A DNA stretch of 64,000 bases from Dictyoglomus sp. (GTDB taxonomy: Bacteria; Dictyoglomota; Dictyoglomia; Dictyoglomales; Dictyoglomaceae), in NCBI GenBank assembly GCA_025060475.1, contig JANXBZ010000003.1:49602-113601 (forward strand), in the 5' to 3' direction. The notes under the pieces are model-generated. The model was not told the DNA's origin, did no database searches, and worked only from the letters and a program-made list of their open reading frames with translations. A program made the position numbers and the translations under genes. Shown here one piece after another: positions 8,816-18,299 of the stretch. How positions within the stretch are numbered: position 1 is the stretch's first letter; each line of letters begins with the position of its first letter.

Positions 8816-9615
8816 AGGAAAGAATAGATATATTATTAGTAAAAAAAGGATTTTTCGAAAGCAGAGAAAAAGCTAAAAGAGCTTTAATGGCAGGTTTAGT
8901 AATAGTTAATGGGAGATTAATAGATAAACCTGATATGAGATTTCCTACAGAGGTAAAAATTGAGATTAAAAAATCTCTCCCCTATGTTAGTAAAGGAGGA
9001 TTTAAATTAAAAAAAGCATTAGAAATTTTTAAGCTTAATGTAAAAGATTTTGTAGTTTTAGATATTGGCGCAAGCACAGGAGGTTTTACCGATTGTCTTC
9101 TTAAAGAAGGAGCAAAAAAAGTCTATGCTTTAGATGTAGGAAAGGGAATACTTCATGAAAGTCTAAGAAATGATCCAAGAGTTGTTGTTATGGAGGGAGT
9201 AAATGCAAGATATATAAAAAGTGAGGATTTTCAGGAAAAGTTTGATCTAATAACTATAGATGTATCTTTCATTTCATTATTAAAGATATTTCCAAGGCTT
9301 CCTAATCTTTTAAAAGAATGTGGAAAGATAATTGCACTAATTAAACCTCAATTTGAAGCTGGTCCCGATAAAGTAAAAAGAGGGGGTATAGTTAGGGACT
9401 TAGAAGTACACGTTGAAATAGTAAAAAAAATTGTCAACGAGGTTAAATCTTTGAATTTTTTTCTAGAAAATCTTACTTACTTTTTTAGTAAAAAAGGGAA
9501 GGGAAATATTGAATATCCTTCTCTTTTTGGAAAAGAGAATAAAGAGATAGACTTTGAAAAGATTATAAAGGAGGCATGGAATCTCTGGAACTTAAGACTT
9601 TACTCCAAAGAGTAG
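8812..9615 (+). CDS. tlyA: TlyA-family 2'-O-ribose rRNA methyltransferase
   Basis: 267 aa: N-terminal S4 RNA-binding domain (MKERIDILLVKKGFFESREKAKRALMAG; about 1-60) and an FtsJ/RrmJ Rossmann methyltransferase domain with the SAM loop VLDIGASTGGFTDCLL. Family members methylate 16S and/or 23S rRNA riboses; the old hemolysin name is historical. Further family motifs are ITIDVSFISLLKIFP and ALIKPQFEAGP. The 3' end overlaps nadK by 40 bases, continuing the dxs-tlyA-nadK order seen in Clostridia. Confidence 0.92.
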   Translation: MKERIDILLVKKGFFESREKAKRALMAGLVIVNGRLIDKPDMRFPTEVKIEIKKSLPYVSKGGFKLKKALEIFKLNVKDFVVLDIGASTGGFTDCLLKEGAKKVYALDVGKGILHESLRNDPRVVVMEGVNARYIKSEDFQEKFDLITIDVSFISLLKIFPRLPNLLKECGKIIALIKPQFEAGPDKVKRGGIVRDLEVHVEIVKKIVNEVKSLNFFLENLTYFFSKKGKGNIEYPSLFGKENKEIDFEKIIKEAWNLWNLRLYSKE

Positions 9616-10403
9616 GAGTTATTTATAACCCAAGAAAAAGAGAGGCAAAAAAATTAATTTTAGAATTACAAAAGTGGGGAAAAAATAATTCAAAAGAAAT
9701 ATATTTTCTAAACAAAGAACAGTTTATTGAAAATATAGATCTAGTTTTTGCTATAGGCGGAGATGGTACGGTTCTGTATGCTCTTCAAAAAGTTGCAAAA
9801 CATAATATTCCTGTTTTAGGAATAAATACAGGAAGATTAGGGTTTTTGACAACTATGGAGGCTAAGGATTTTGAAAGAAAAATTCATATTTTAGAGAAAG
9901 GAGAATTTTTTATAGAAAAACATCCTGTAATAGAATTAAATATTAATCCTAAAAATGTGTCATATTATGTATTTAATGAAGTAGTCCTATTAAAAGCGGA
10001 GAATACTCCTCTTATATCCTTTGAACTTTCCTTTGGGAATGATAGTATTATAACACCTCCTGCAGATGGTTTAATTGTAGCATCTGCCTCGGGTTCTACT
10101 GCTTATGCTCTTTCTGCAGGTGGTCCAGTTATTTTCCCAGAGTTGAGTGTAGTAGAGATTCTTCCAATTTGTGCACACTCTCTTTCTTCTCGTCCTTTGA
10201 TTCTTTCTTTTGATAGAGAAATTACATTTTCTCTACCACGAAGAAAATGGCAAGTGGAAGTATGGATTGATGGAAAACAAGTGGATTTGATAGGTAAAAA
10301 TGAAAATGTTATTGTTAAAAAGGCTCCATTTAGTGCAGAATTACTATTTCTAAAGGACTGGAATTTCTTCAAAAGATTAAAGAAAAAGCTCCATTGGAGG
10401 TAG
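9576..10403 (+). CDS. nadK: NAD kinase
   Basis: Phosphorylates NAD to NADP (275 aa). Conserved GGDGT motif in FAIGGDGTVLYALQKV, followed by LGINTGRLGFLT and the NE/D active-site segments FNEVVLL and PPADGLIVASASGSTAYALSAGGP. The start overlaps tlyA by 40 bases. The aaaggagg SD ends only one base before ATG, which is unusually close, but no better downstream start keeps the conserved VGVIYNP strand. It precedes recN directly. Confidence 0.94.
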   Translation: MESLELKTLLQRVGVIYNPRKREAKKLILELQKWGKNNSKEIYFLNKEQFIENIDLVFAIGGDGTVLYALQKVAKHNIPVLGINTGRLGFLTTMEAKDFERKIHILEKGEFFIEKHPVIELNINPKNVSYYVFNEVVLLKAENTPLISFELSFGNDSIITPPADGLIVASASGSTAYALSAGGPVIFPELSVVEILPICAHSLSSRPLILSFDREITFSLPRRKWQVEVWIDGKQVDLIGKNENVIVKKAPFSAELLFLKDWNFFKRLKKKLHWR

Positions 10404-10410
10404 AGTGAAA

Positions 10411-12186
10411 ATGCTTTTAGCTTTACATGTGAAGGATTTTGCTATTATAGATGAGATAACCATCGATTTTCATGAGGGTTTAAATGTAATTACTGGAGAA
10501 ACAGGTGCAGGTAAATCTCTTTTAATAGACGCTTTGTCATTTTTATTGGGAGAGAAGGCGTCTACTGATATTATTAGAACAGGAAGTAATAAAGCTATAG
10601 TTGAAGCTCTTTTTTTAGTTAATCCATTTATCGAAAGTATTTTAGATGAATGGGGCATTCCAAAGGAAGAAGATAAAACTCTTTTAGTATATAGAGAAGT
10701 CAATAAAACTGGCAGAAGTAAGTGTAGAGTAAATGGGGAGTTAGTTACAGTAGGTATGTTAGAAAGATTACTTTCTAACATAATGGAAATACATGGACAA
10801 TACGAGCACCAAAAAATTCTTCGCAGAGATACTCAATTGGAGTTATTAGATCTTTTTGGAGGAGAGGAATGTTTGAAGCAAAAACAAATTGTAAAGGAAT
10901 TATTTGAAACTCTAAGAGAATTATATTCTGAAAGAGAAAATATCTATGAAAAAGAAAAAGAACGTCAACAGAGAATAGATCTTCTTAGATTTCAAATAGA
11001 AGAAATAGATAGGGCTAAGTTAGTAAAAGGAGAAGAAGAGGCATTACTTGAAGAGAGGAAATTTCTTCAGAATCTTGAAAAGATAAAAAATAGCTTAGAA
11101 GAAGCTTACTTTTTACTTTACGAAACCCAAGATCCTAGAATTTCTGCTTTAGACCAAATAAGTAAGAGTCTTAACTTCTTATTGTCTCTATCTTCCCTGG
11201 ATAAGAATATTGAGCATATATGTGAATTATTATCTACTTCAAAATTATATTTAGAAGAAGCTGTAGATTCTTTAATCCGTTTTAGAGATGGATTAAATAT
11301 AGAATCTTCAAGATTGGAAGAAGTTGAAGAAAGATTATATAGAATTTCCAATCTTAAAAGAAAATATGGAAGAACTATAGAGGAAATTCTTGAATATAGG
11401 AAAAAAATTGAAGAAGAATTAAGAGAGTTATTAAGCAGTGAAGAAAAACTTGAAGAAATTGAGAATGAGATACAAATATTAGAAGAAAGAATTGTTTTAG
11501 AAGCTAAAAAGTTATCGGAAATTAGAAGAGAAGTTTCTAAAAATCTAGAAAAAAATATAGAAAAAGAACTTAAGGATTTAGGAATGGAGAATGCCAAATT
11601 CTCTGTAAGATTTTTAGAACCCACAGGTTCTCATTTTCTTTTGGTAAAAGATATGAAATTAAGTAGTAAAGGTTTAGAGGAAGTAGAGTTTTTACTTTCT
11701 ACAAATCCTGGTGAGGATTTAAAACCTCTTAGAAATGTTGCTTCTGGGGGAGAGATCTCAAGAATTATGTTAGCTTTAAGAACTATTATTAATAAGATTG
11801 ATCAGACACCTATTTTAATTTTTGATGAAATAGACACTGGAATTGGAGGGGAAACTTCATATCTGTTAGCTCAAAAACTTTGGAATATATCAATAGGTAA
11901 ACAAGTATTTTGCGTTACTCATTTACCACAGATTGCAGCATGGGCAGATGCACATTTTTATGTAGAAAAGAAAATAATAAATGAACAGGCTCGTGTAAAA
12001 GTAAGTATGTTAGAAGAAAAATCAAGAATAATTGAGTTATCAAGAATGTTTGGGGGAAGTATTGTATCTGAAGTTAGTCAACAACACGCAAAGGAGATGT
12101 TACAAAGAGCCAATGAGATAAAAAGAAGTTTAAAAGATAAAGAGATACTAGAATCGCTTTCTATTAATAAAGGAGAAAATCCATGA
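10411..12186 (+). CDS. recN: DNA repair protein RecN
   Basis: SMC-like ATPase for double-strand break repair (591 aa). Walker A GETGAGKS is at residues 29-36. A long coiled-coil arm (about 150-370) is split by a hinge. The ABC signature VASGGEISRIMLALR and Walker B ILIFDEIDTGIGGETS are C-terminal, followed by the VTHLPQIAAWAD switch. I chose ATG 10411, giving the family opening MLLALHVKDFAIIDEI, with ggagg 10 bases upstream; GTG 10405 is an alternative. It overlaps the Nudix gene by 4 bases. Confidence 0.95.
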   Translation: MLLALHVKDFAIIDEITIDFHEGLNVITGETGAGKSLLIDALSFLLGEKASTDIIRTGSNKAIVEALFLVNPFIESILDEWGIPKEEDKTLLVYREVNKTGRSKCRVNGELVTVGMLERLLSNIMEIHGQYEHQKILRRDTQLELLDLFGGEECLKQKQIVKELFETLRELYSERENIYEKEKERQQRIDLLRFQIEEIDRAKLVKGEEEALLEERKFLQNLEKIKNSLEEAYFLLYETQDPRISALDQISKSLNFLLSLSSLDKNIEHICELLSTSKLYLEEAVDSLIRFRDGLNIESSRLEEVEERLYRISNLKRKYGRTIEEILEYRKKIEEELRELLSSEEKLEEIENEIQILEERIVLEAKKLSEIRREVSKNLEKNIEKELKDLGMENAKFSVRFLEPTGSHFLLVKDMKLSSKGLEEVEFLLSTNPGEDLKPLRNVASGGEISRIMLALRTIINKIDQTPILIFDEIDTGIGGETSYLLAQKLWNISIGKQVFCVTHLPQIAAWADAHFYVEKKIINEQARVKVSMLEEKSRIIELSRMFGGSIVSEVSQQHAKEMLQRANEIKRSLKDKEILESLSINKGENP

Positions 12187-12713
12187 TAGAGAAAATATTA
12201 AGGGAAAAGCTAGTATATAAGGGTAAGATTGTAAATATAAAAGAAGTAGAGGTAGAATTACCAAATGGCAAAATTGGAAAGAGAGAGATTGTAGAGCATC
12301 CTGGTGCTGTTGCTATTCTCCCTATAGATCAGGAAGGTGGTATTTTTTTTGTAAAACAATATAGAATGTGCACAGGAGAGATATTATTAGAAATTCCAGC
12401 AGGAAAGTTAAATTATGGAGAGGACCCATATCAATGTGCTATAAGAGAGTTAGAGGAAGAAATTGGCTATAAGGCAAAAGATTTGAAATTGATACATGCC
12501 TTCTTTACATCGCCTGGTATAAGTAATGAAATTTTATATCTCTTTGAGGCAAAAGATCTTGAAAAAACTCAAATAAATCCTGATGAAGATGAGTTCTTAG
12601 AAATTATTATTATAAAAAGAGAAAACTTAAAAAAGTTAATTAAGGAAAATAAAATTAAGGACGCAAAGACACTAATAGCTCTTTATTATTATCTTACAAA
12701 GGAGGATTTTTAA
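12183..12713 (+). CDS. nudF: Nudix hydrolase, ADP-ribose pyrophosphatase type
   Basis: 176 aa. The Nudix box runs from GKLNYGEDPYQCAIRELEEE into IGY, giving GX5EX7REXXEEXG with metal-binding glutamates. The preceding FFVKQYRM and EIPAGK stretches are typical of ADP-ribose pyrophosphatases, which hydrolyse ADP-ribose to AMP and ribose-5-phosphate. The start codon overlaps the recN stop (ATGA). Exact substrate is inferred. It ends 3 bases before ald, with aaaggagg near its 3' end serving as the ald SD. Confidence 0.88.
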   Translation: MIEKILREKLVYKGKIVNIKEVEVELPNGKIGKREIVEHPGAVAILPIDQEGGIFFVKQYRMCTGEILLEIPAGKLNYGEDPYQCAIRELEEEIGYKAKDLKLIHAFFTSPGISNEILYLFEAKDLEKTQINPDEDEFLEIIIIKRENLKKLIKENKIKDAKTLIALYYYLTKEDF

Positions 12714-12716
12714 AAT

Positions 12717-13835
12717 ATGATCATTGGAGTTCCAAAAGAGATTAAACCTGAAGAAAATCGGGTTGCTATTGTGCCAGGAGGAGTAGAGACCTTAGTTCAA
12801 AGGGGACATAAGGTTATTATAGAAAAAGGAGCAGGTATTGGTAGTGGTTTTTCTGATGAAGAGTACAAATGGGCAGGTGCAAAAATTGTACAAAGACATG
12901 AAGATGTTTTTTATGAGGCAGAATTGATATTAAAAGTAAAGGAACCATTGCCTGAAGAATATTCATTGTTAAAAGAGGGACAGATCTTATTTACATATCT
13001 ACATCTTGCTGCTTCTCAAGAGTTAACTATAAATCTTTTAGAAAAGAAAATAATTGGAATAGCTTATGAAACAGTTCAAAACGAGGATGGTTTTCTGCCT
13101 TTACTTGCTCCAATGAGCGAAATTGCTGGCAGAATGGCACCTTTAGAAGGAGCAAAATATCTAGAAAAACCCTATGGAGGTAGAGGTATTCTTCTTTCTG
13201 GAGTTGCTGGAGTCCCTCCTGCTACTGTAGTGATTCTTGGAGGTGGAACTGTCGGTTTTAATGCTGCAAGGATAGCCCTTGGAATGGGAGCTCAAGTAAC
13301 AATATTGGATATTAATCCTAGAAGATTAAGATTTTTAGATGAATTTTTCCATGGAAGAGTTACAACCATGATTGCTGATAGTTTTAACATAAAAATGGTG
13401 GTGAGATATGCTGATTTACTTATTGGAGCGGTTTTAATTCCTGGCGCAAAAGCTCCCAAAATTATTAATCGAGATATGCTTAGAAGTATGAAACCAGGAG
13501 CAGTATTTATTGATGTTGCAATTGATCAGGGAGGGTGTTCTGAGACCTCGAAACCAACGACCCATTCCAATCCTATTTATGAGGAGGAGGGAATTATACA
13601 TTACTCTGTTTCTAATATGCCTGGAGCTGTACCTCGCACTGCAACTCGGGCTTTAACATTAAATACTTTACCCTATGTTTTAGAATTAGCTGATAAAGGT
13701 TGGAAAAAAGCTATAAAGGAAAATTCAGCATTACGACTAGGAGTTAATTTAGTGAAAGGTAAAATTACCTATAAGGCTGTATCTGAAGCCTTTAATTTGC
13801 CTTATACACCACTAGAGGAGCTATTAGAAAATTAA
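12717..13835 (+). CDS. ald: Alanine dehydrogenase
   Basis: NAD-dependent reversible deamination of L-alanine to pyruvate and ammonia (372 aa, normal length). N-terminal MIIGVPKEIKPEENRVAI, the substrate Lys in LILKVKEP and His in LFTYLHLAA. NAD-binding loop VVILGGGTVGFNAARIALGMGA; C-terminal HSNPIYEEEGIIHYSVSNMPG. It could make or use alanine in amino-acid fermentation, consistent with the glutamate degradation genes at 47-54 kb. It ends 2 bases from the convergent hslO, with no convincing terminator between. Confidence 0.95.
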   Translation: MIIGVPKEIKPEENRVAIVPGGVETLVQRGHKVIIEKGAGIGSGFSDEEYKWAGAKIVQRHEDVFYEAELILKVKEPLPEEYSLLKEGQILFTYLHLAASQELTINLLEKKIIGIAYETVQNEDGFLPLLAPMSEIAGRMAPLEGAKYLEKPYGGRGILLSGVAGVPPATVVILGGGTVGFNAARIALGMGAQVTILDINPRRLRFLDEFFHGRVTTMIADSFNIKMVVRYADLLIGAVLIPGAKAPKIINRDMLRSMKPGAVFIDVAIDQGGCSETSKPTTHSNPIYEEEGIIHYSVSNMPGAVPRTATRALTLNTLPYVLELADKGWKKAIKENSALRLGVNLVKGKITYKAVSEAFNLPYTPLEELLEN

Positions 13836-13837
13836 TA

Positions 13838-14722
13838 CTATTGTGTGTTTTCTAGTAAGTTAATCAACTCAATTAAATCTCTAGAAGTAAACTGATATAT
13901 ATTACCACAAAATTCACATCTCACTTCTGTGGTTTCCTGCTTGTTGAGTAATTCTCTTATTTCATTAATACCTAAAGCTAATAACACATTTTCTGCTTTG
14001 ACTCTACTACACCTGCAAGAATAACTGATCTTTTCAGGAGTAAATATTTTTCTGTCTAAATCTTTCAATATTTTCTCTACTATTTCCTCAGGAGTAACAC
14101 CATCTAATATAAGCTTACTTGGAGGATCCATGGAAGCTATATTATTTTCAAGTTTTTCGATTATTTTTAAAGAAGTATCTTGAAAAATTTGTACAATATA
14201 TCCTCCTGCTGAAGAAACTTTTCCTGATTTATCTATATATACTCCCGCAGCTACTGCAGAAGGTTGTTGCTCAGAATGACTAAAATAATAGGCTAAATCT
14301 TTGGCGATGCTACCTGAAACTAGATTTGTTGAGCCTCTATAAGGTTCCTTTAACCCTAAGTCTCTTACAATACTTATTATTCCCTTTTGCCCTACAGCTC
14401 CTGACACATCTAATTTTCCATCGGATGTAGGAGGAAGATCTATATATGGTCTTTTCACATATCCTCTGACGTTTCCGTGGGCATCTGCATCCACGAAAAT
14501 TCCACCTAAAGGACCATTACCTAATATTTGAAGGCTTATAGTTTCCTTTCCTTTAAGCATTTTTCCCATAATTGCAACTAACGTTAATGCTCTACCTAAG
14601 GCTGCTATTGCTGTGGGAGTAGCGTTATGTATTTTTCTTGCTTTTTCTACTAGGTCAGTAGTTCTTGCTACATATACCATTATTTTACCTTTTTCTCCTA
14701 TACCTCTTACCAAATAGTCCAT
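13838..14722 (-). CDS. hslO: Hsp33 redox-regulated chaperonin
   Basis: Holdase chaperone activated by oxidation and heat (294 aa). The N-terminal core begins MDYLVRGIGEKGKIMVYVA. The C-terminal redox switch is complete: Cys236, Cys238, Cys269 and Cys272 form the CXC...CXXC zinc site. aaggagga SD sits before ATG. A TTGAAG/TATTCT promoter lies upstream in the divergent region shared with the amino-acid ABC genes. It is a single-gene minus-strand unit between two plus-strand operons. Confidence 0.95.
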   Translation of the reverse strand: MDYLVRGIGEKGKIMVYVARTTDLVEKARKIHNATPTAIAALGRALTLVAIMGKMLKGKETISLQILGNGPLGGIFVDADAHGNVRGYVKRPYIDLPPTSDGKLDVSGAVGQKGIISIVRDLGLKEPYRGSTNLVSGSIAKDLAYYFSHSEQQPSAVAAGVYIDKSGKVSSAGGYIVQIFQDTSLKIIEKLENNIASMDPPSKLILDGVTPEEIVEKILKDLDRKIFTPEKISYSCRCSRVKAENVLLALGINEIRELLNKQETTEVRCEFCGNIYQFTSRDLIELINLLENTQ

Positions 14723-14750
14723 AAGTTTCTCCTCCTTAGGAATCTATAGA

Positions 14751-14779
14751 AGAATAACTCAAAATTTGTAAAGCTTCAA
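14751..14779 (-). promoter_or_regulatory. Sigma-70-type promoter for hslO
   Basis: On the minus strand, a TTGAAG -35 (plus 14774-14779) and a TATTCT -10 (plus 14751-14756) are separated by exactly 17 bases. The predicted start lies about 20 bases before the hslO ATG, leaving room for its SD. It is divergent from and does not overlap the ABC promoter. Confidence 0.6.
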
Positions 14780-14793
14780 TAGAGATTCTTTAT

Positions 14794-14822
14794 TTGACTT
14801 TTTAAATTAGTGTTTTTATAAT
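14794..14822 (+). promoter_or_regulatory. Sigma-70-type promoter for the amino-acid ABC operon
   Basis: TTGACT (14794-14799), a 17-base spacer and a perfect TATAAT (14817-14822). The start would fall near 14829, about 27 bases before the substrate-binding protein ATG. The gggagg SD follows in the leader. No operator-like inverted repeat is obvious. Confidence 0.75.
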
Positions 14823-14855
14823 GAGTAAAAGTTTTAAAGGGAGGCTAGAGAAAAA

Positions 14856-15629
14856 ATGAAAAAAATTTTATCATTATTATTAATTTTTGTTATCATTTTG
14901 AGTTTACCTGCTCTTTCTGCTAGTGCTGTGGAAAGAATTAAAAAAGCAGGAGTTCTAAAAGTGGGAAGTGATGTTGCTTATGCACCCTTTGAATTTATGG
15001 AAGGCGACAAGCCTGTAGGGTTTGATATTGATATTGCACAAGAGATAGCAAATGCTTTAGGAGTAAAATTAGAGGTAATAAATACTTCTTTTGACGGTAT
15101 TATTGCTGCTTTAAAGGCAAAGAAATTTGATATTATTATCTCTGCTATGACAATTACTGAGGAGAGAAAAAAAGAAATTAGTTTTTCTAAACCTTATTTT
15201 GATTCAGGCCAAATTATTGCAATAAGAGCTGATGATAACTCAATAAAGTCTGAAAAGGATTTAAAAGGAAAAATTGTAGGGGTTCAGTTGGGAACTACTG
15301 GAGAAATTACTGCGAGAAAATTAAAGGATAAGGTAGGTATTAAAGAAATTAGAAGCTACGAAACAATTCCTGAGGCTTTTATGGATTTAGAACTAGGAAG
15401 AATAGATGCAGTAATAAATGATATGCCTGTTTCTCTCTATTATGCTAAGAACCATCCCAAAATTAAGTGTATTGGAAAGCCCTTTACTATAGAAAGATAT
15501 GGGATTGCAGTAAGAAAAGAAGATACTGATTTATTGATAAAGATAAATAAAATTCTTGATCAATTGAAAAAAAGTGGAAAATACGATGAAATCTATAAAA
15601 AGTGGTTTGGAACTTTGCCTCTTAAATAA
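14856..15629 (+). CDS. Polar amino-acid ABC transporter substrate-binding protein
   Basis: Family 3 periplasmic binding protein (257 aa). An N-terminal signal peptide MKKILSLLLIFVIILSL ends near ALSASA, followed by the mature protein. Hallmarks are LKVGSDVAYAPFEF, GFDIDIAQEIANALG, the ISAMTITEERKKEISFSKPY hinge and a GTTGEI segment. There is no lipobox cysteine, so it appears to be a free periplasmic protein, which fits a diderm envelope. First gene of a three-gene importer. Ligand (Gln, Glu, Arg or other) cannot be fixed from sequence. Confidence 0.92.
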   Translation: MKKILSLLLIFVIILSLPALSASAVERIKKAGVLKVGSDVAYAPFEFMEGDKPVGFDIDIAQEIANALGVKLEVINTSFDGIIAALKAKKFDIIISAMTITEERKKEISFSKPYFDSGQIIAIRADDNSIKSEKDLKGKIVGVQLGTTGEITARKLKDKVGIKEIRSYETIPEAFMDLELGRIDAVINDMPVSLYYAKNHPKIKCIGKPFTIERYGIAVRKEDTDLLIKINKILDQLKKSGKYDEIYKKWFGTLPLK

Positions 15630-15641
15630 AGGAGTGATAAG

Positions 15642-16298
15642 TTGGATTTTAATTTTGAGTTATTTATCGAAAGCATTCCATACTTATTAAAAGGCGCAGC
15701 TATGACACTGCGCCTTACTTTAATTTCTGTTAGTATAGGTATTATTCTAGGTTTAATCATAAGCCTTGGAAGAATCTCGAAAAATCCATTATTTAGATAT
15801 CCTGCAAGTATATATGTAGAAGTCATAAGAGGAACTCCTCTTCTTATGCAATTGTTGATTATATATTATGCTTTACCTTCTATTGGGTTGAATCTTCCTG
15901 CTATAACTGCAGCTATCACTGGACTTTCTCTAAATTCAGCTGCTTATGTAGGTGAGATATTTAGAGGAGGAATTCAATCAATTGAAAAAGGACAAATGGA
16001 GGCAGCTCGTTCTCTTGGAATGACATATTTTCAAGCAATGAGGTATGTAATTCTTCCTCAAGCCTTTAGAAGAATTTTACCTCCATTAACTAATGAGTTC
16101 GCATCAATGCTCAAAGAGAGTTCCTTAGCTTCAACTTTGGCAGTCACAGAACTTTTAAGATCTGGTAGAGAATTAGTTGCTTGGAAGGCAAATGTCTTTA
16201 GTCCTTTTATAGGGGTTACTCTTTTTTACTTAATTATGACTATTCCTTTAACGAGATTATCAAGTTATTTAGAAAAGAGGCTAAAGAAGGGTGATTAA
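15642..16298 (+). CDS. Polar amino-acid ABC transporter permease
   Basis: HisM/GlnP-type inner-membrane permease (218 aa) with about five transmembrane helices. The EAA loop that docks the ATPase reads [22 protein letters not shown], preceded by [16 protein letters not shown]. The start is TTG with an aaaggag SD, 12 bases after the binding protein. It overlaps the ATPase gene by 8 bases. A single permease gene implies a homodimeric channel. Confidence 0.94.
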   Translation: MDFNFELFIESIPYLLKGAAMTLRLTLISVSIGIILGLIISLGRISKNPLFRYPASIYVEVIRGTPLLMQLLIIYYALPSIGLNLPAITAAITGLSLNSAAYVGEIFRGGIQSIEKGQMEAARSLGMTYFQAMRYVILPQAFRRILPPLTNEFASMLKESSLASTLAVTELLRSGRELVAWKANVFSPFIGVTLFYLIMTIPLTRLSSYLEKRLKKGD

Positions 16299-17013
16299 GG
16301 TTATTGATTTACATAAAAAATTTAAAAATTTACATGTTTTAAAAGGCATTAATTTGGAGGTTAATAAGGGAGAAGTATTAGTCTTAATCGGTCCTAGTGG
16401 TGGAGGAAAAAGTACTTTGTTAAGATGTATAAATCGTTTAGAGGAACCTACTAGCGGAGAAATATATATTAATGGGGTTTTAATAACAGATCCTAAGGTT
16501 GACATTAACAAAATAAGACAAAAAGTAGGTATGGTTTTTCAATTGTTTAACTTATTTCCTCATCTTTCGGTTTTAGATAATATTACTTTAGCACCAATAA
16601 AAGTAAAAAAGATGAATCCAAAATTAGCAGAGGAAAAAGCATATGAATTATTAAAAAGAGTCGGATTATCTGATAAAGCTAAAAGTTTTCCCTCTCAACT
16701 TTCTGGAGGACAGCAACAAAGAGTTGCAATTGCGAGAGCTTTAGCAATGGAACCTGAAGTTATGTTATTTGATGAGCCTACCTCATCTATTGATCCTGAG
16801 ATGACAAAAGAAGTTTTAGACGTTATTAAACAGTTAGCTTTTGAAGGAATGACCATGATAGTAGCGACTCACGAAATGGGTTTTGCAAGAGAAGTTGCAG
16901 ATTGGGTCATTTTCTTAGATCAGGGACAAATAGTAGAACAAGGACCTCCTTCCCAAATTTTCTTCTCTCCTCGTGAAGAAAGAACAATATCTTTTTTAAG
17001 TAAGATTCTTTAA
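16291..17013 (+). CDS. Polar amino-acid ABC transporter ATP-binding protein
   Basis: GlnQ/HisP-type ATPase (240 aa). Walker [10 protein letters not shown], signature LSGGQQQR, Walker [15 protein letters not shown] and switch ATHEMGF are all intact. The start is GTG inside the permease 3' end. The gene ends with an 18-base overlap into the convergent serS 3' end, so there is no space for a conventional terminator. Closes the importer operon begun at 14856. Confidence 0.95.
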   Translation: MIKVIDLHKKFKNLHVLKGINLEVNKGEVLVLIGPSGGGKSTLLRCINRLEEPTSGEIYINGVLITDPKVDINKIRQKVGMVFQLFNLFPHLSVLDNITLAPIKVKKMNPKLAEEKAYELLKRVGLSDKAKSFPSQLSGGQQQRVAIARALAMEPEVMLFDEPTSSIDPEMTKEVLDVIKQLAFEGMTMIVATHEMGFAREVADWVIFLDQGQIVEQGPPSQIFFSPREERTISFLSKIL

Positions 17014-18297
17014 AATCTTTCTCTTAGGTCTTATTTCTTTAATTCCAAGGGTATAAGGATGAAGAGCCTCGGGGATTAAAATGGAGCCATCCTCTTGTTG
17101 ATAATTCTCCAATAATGCAATTAACGCTCTTGAAATTGCTATTGCAGTACCATTTAGCATATGAACATATTCTACCTCACCCGTTAGTCTTCTAAATCTA
17201 ATATTTAGTCTTCTCGCCTGATAATCAGTACAATTAGAACAACTAGTAACTTCTCCATATTCTCCTCTTCCTGGCATCCATGCCTCAATATCAAATTTTC
17301 TTGCTGCTGGAGCCCCTAGATCTCCAGAGCATATATCTAATATTCTGTAAGGAATATCTAATTTTTGAAAAATTCTCTCTTCAAGGCTTAAAATATATTC
17401 ATGCATACTCTTTGAATCTTCGGGTTTACAAATGATAAAAATTTCTGCTTTACTAAATTGATGAACTCTATATAAACCTCTGCTATATCTTCCATACGCT
17501 CCTGCTTCAGTTCTAAAACAATGAGAAAATCCTAAATATTTTAGAGGTAATTCAATTTCATCTATGATTTCATCTTTATGATAACCACCCAAGGTAATTT
17601 CAGCTGTCGCTATTAATCCTAAATTTGTTTCTTCGATCCTATATATTTGGGCCTCAGGTCCTCTAGGCTGAAATCCTATTCCGTCTAGAATTTCATTTCT
17701 AGCTAAATCAGGTGTAATAAAGAGTTTAAATCCTTCTGGTAAAAGCTGATCTATCACGAATTGAAAAAGTGCAAATTCTAATATAACTGCTTCATTTTTT
17801 AAATAATAAAAGTTACTTCCTGTAACTTTACTTCCTCTTTCAAAATCTATAAGATCGTTTATTAAAGCTAATTCTAAATGGTCTTTAGGAGGAAAAGAGA
17901 AAGTTTTAGGACTACTCCATCTTTTTAGCTCAATATTATCTTTTTCATCTTTACCCCGTGGAGTTTCAGGAAGAAGAAAGTTAGGAAGCTGCCATAAGTA
18001 TTTATGCATTTCTTTGTCTAGATTTTCGAATTCTTTTTCAAGCTTTTCTATCTCTTCTTTCAATTCTTTTGCTTTCCTTATTAATTCATTTCTTTCTTCG
18101 TCTGTTTTTTTACCTATTTCTTGAGAAATTCTATTTCTTTCTTTTTTTAACTCATCTAATACTTTTTGTTTTTCTCTCCTTTTTCTATCTAGTTCTAGAA
18201 TTAAATCTACATTGTATTTTTCTAAACTTAAATTTCTTAATAGTATATTTTCTTTCATTTCCTGAGCTCTTTCCCTTAACGTTTTAATGTCTATCAT
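16996..18297 (-). CDS. serS: Seryl-tRNA synthetase
   Basis: Class II synthetase (433 aa). The N-terminal long coiled-coil arm (about 25-105) binds tRNA-Ser. The catalytic core has motif 2 [21 protein letters not shown] and motif 3 [18 protein letters not shown]. It is complete. Its last 18 bases are shared with the convergent ABC ATPase gene. It is the distal gene of a minus-strand run beginning at the S1 gene, with only 2 bases to the preceding membrane gene. Confidence 0.96.
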   Translation of the reverse strand: MIDIKTLRERAQEMKENILLRNLSLEKYNVDLILELDRKRREKQKVLDELKKERNRISQEIGKKTDEERNELIRKAKELKEEIEKLEKEFENLDKEMHKYLWQLPNFLLPETPRGKDEKDNIELKRWSSPKTFSFPPKDHLELALINDLIDFERGSKVTGSNFYYLKNEAVILEFALFQFVIDQLLPEGFKLFITPDLARNEILDGIGFQPRGPEAQIYRIEETNLGLIATAEITLGGYHKDEIIDEIELPLKYLGFSHCFRTEAGAYGRYSRGLYRVHQFSKAEIFIICKPEDSKSMHEYILSLEERIFQKLDIPYRILDICSGDLGAPAARKFDIEAWMPGRGEYGEVTSCSNCTDYQARRLNIRFRRLTGEVEYVHMLNGTAIAISRALIALLENYQQEDGSILIPEALHPYTLGIKEIRPKRKILKNLT

Positions 18298-18299
18298 AT

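Noticed and set aside
13800-13870. Bidirectional terminator between ald and hslO
   Set aside because: Only an imperfect AT-rich inverted repeat (TTAGAAAA/TTTTCTAG) with a 16-base loop is present, too weak to claim.
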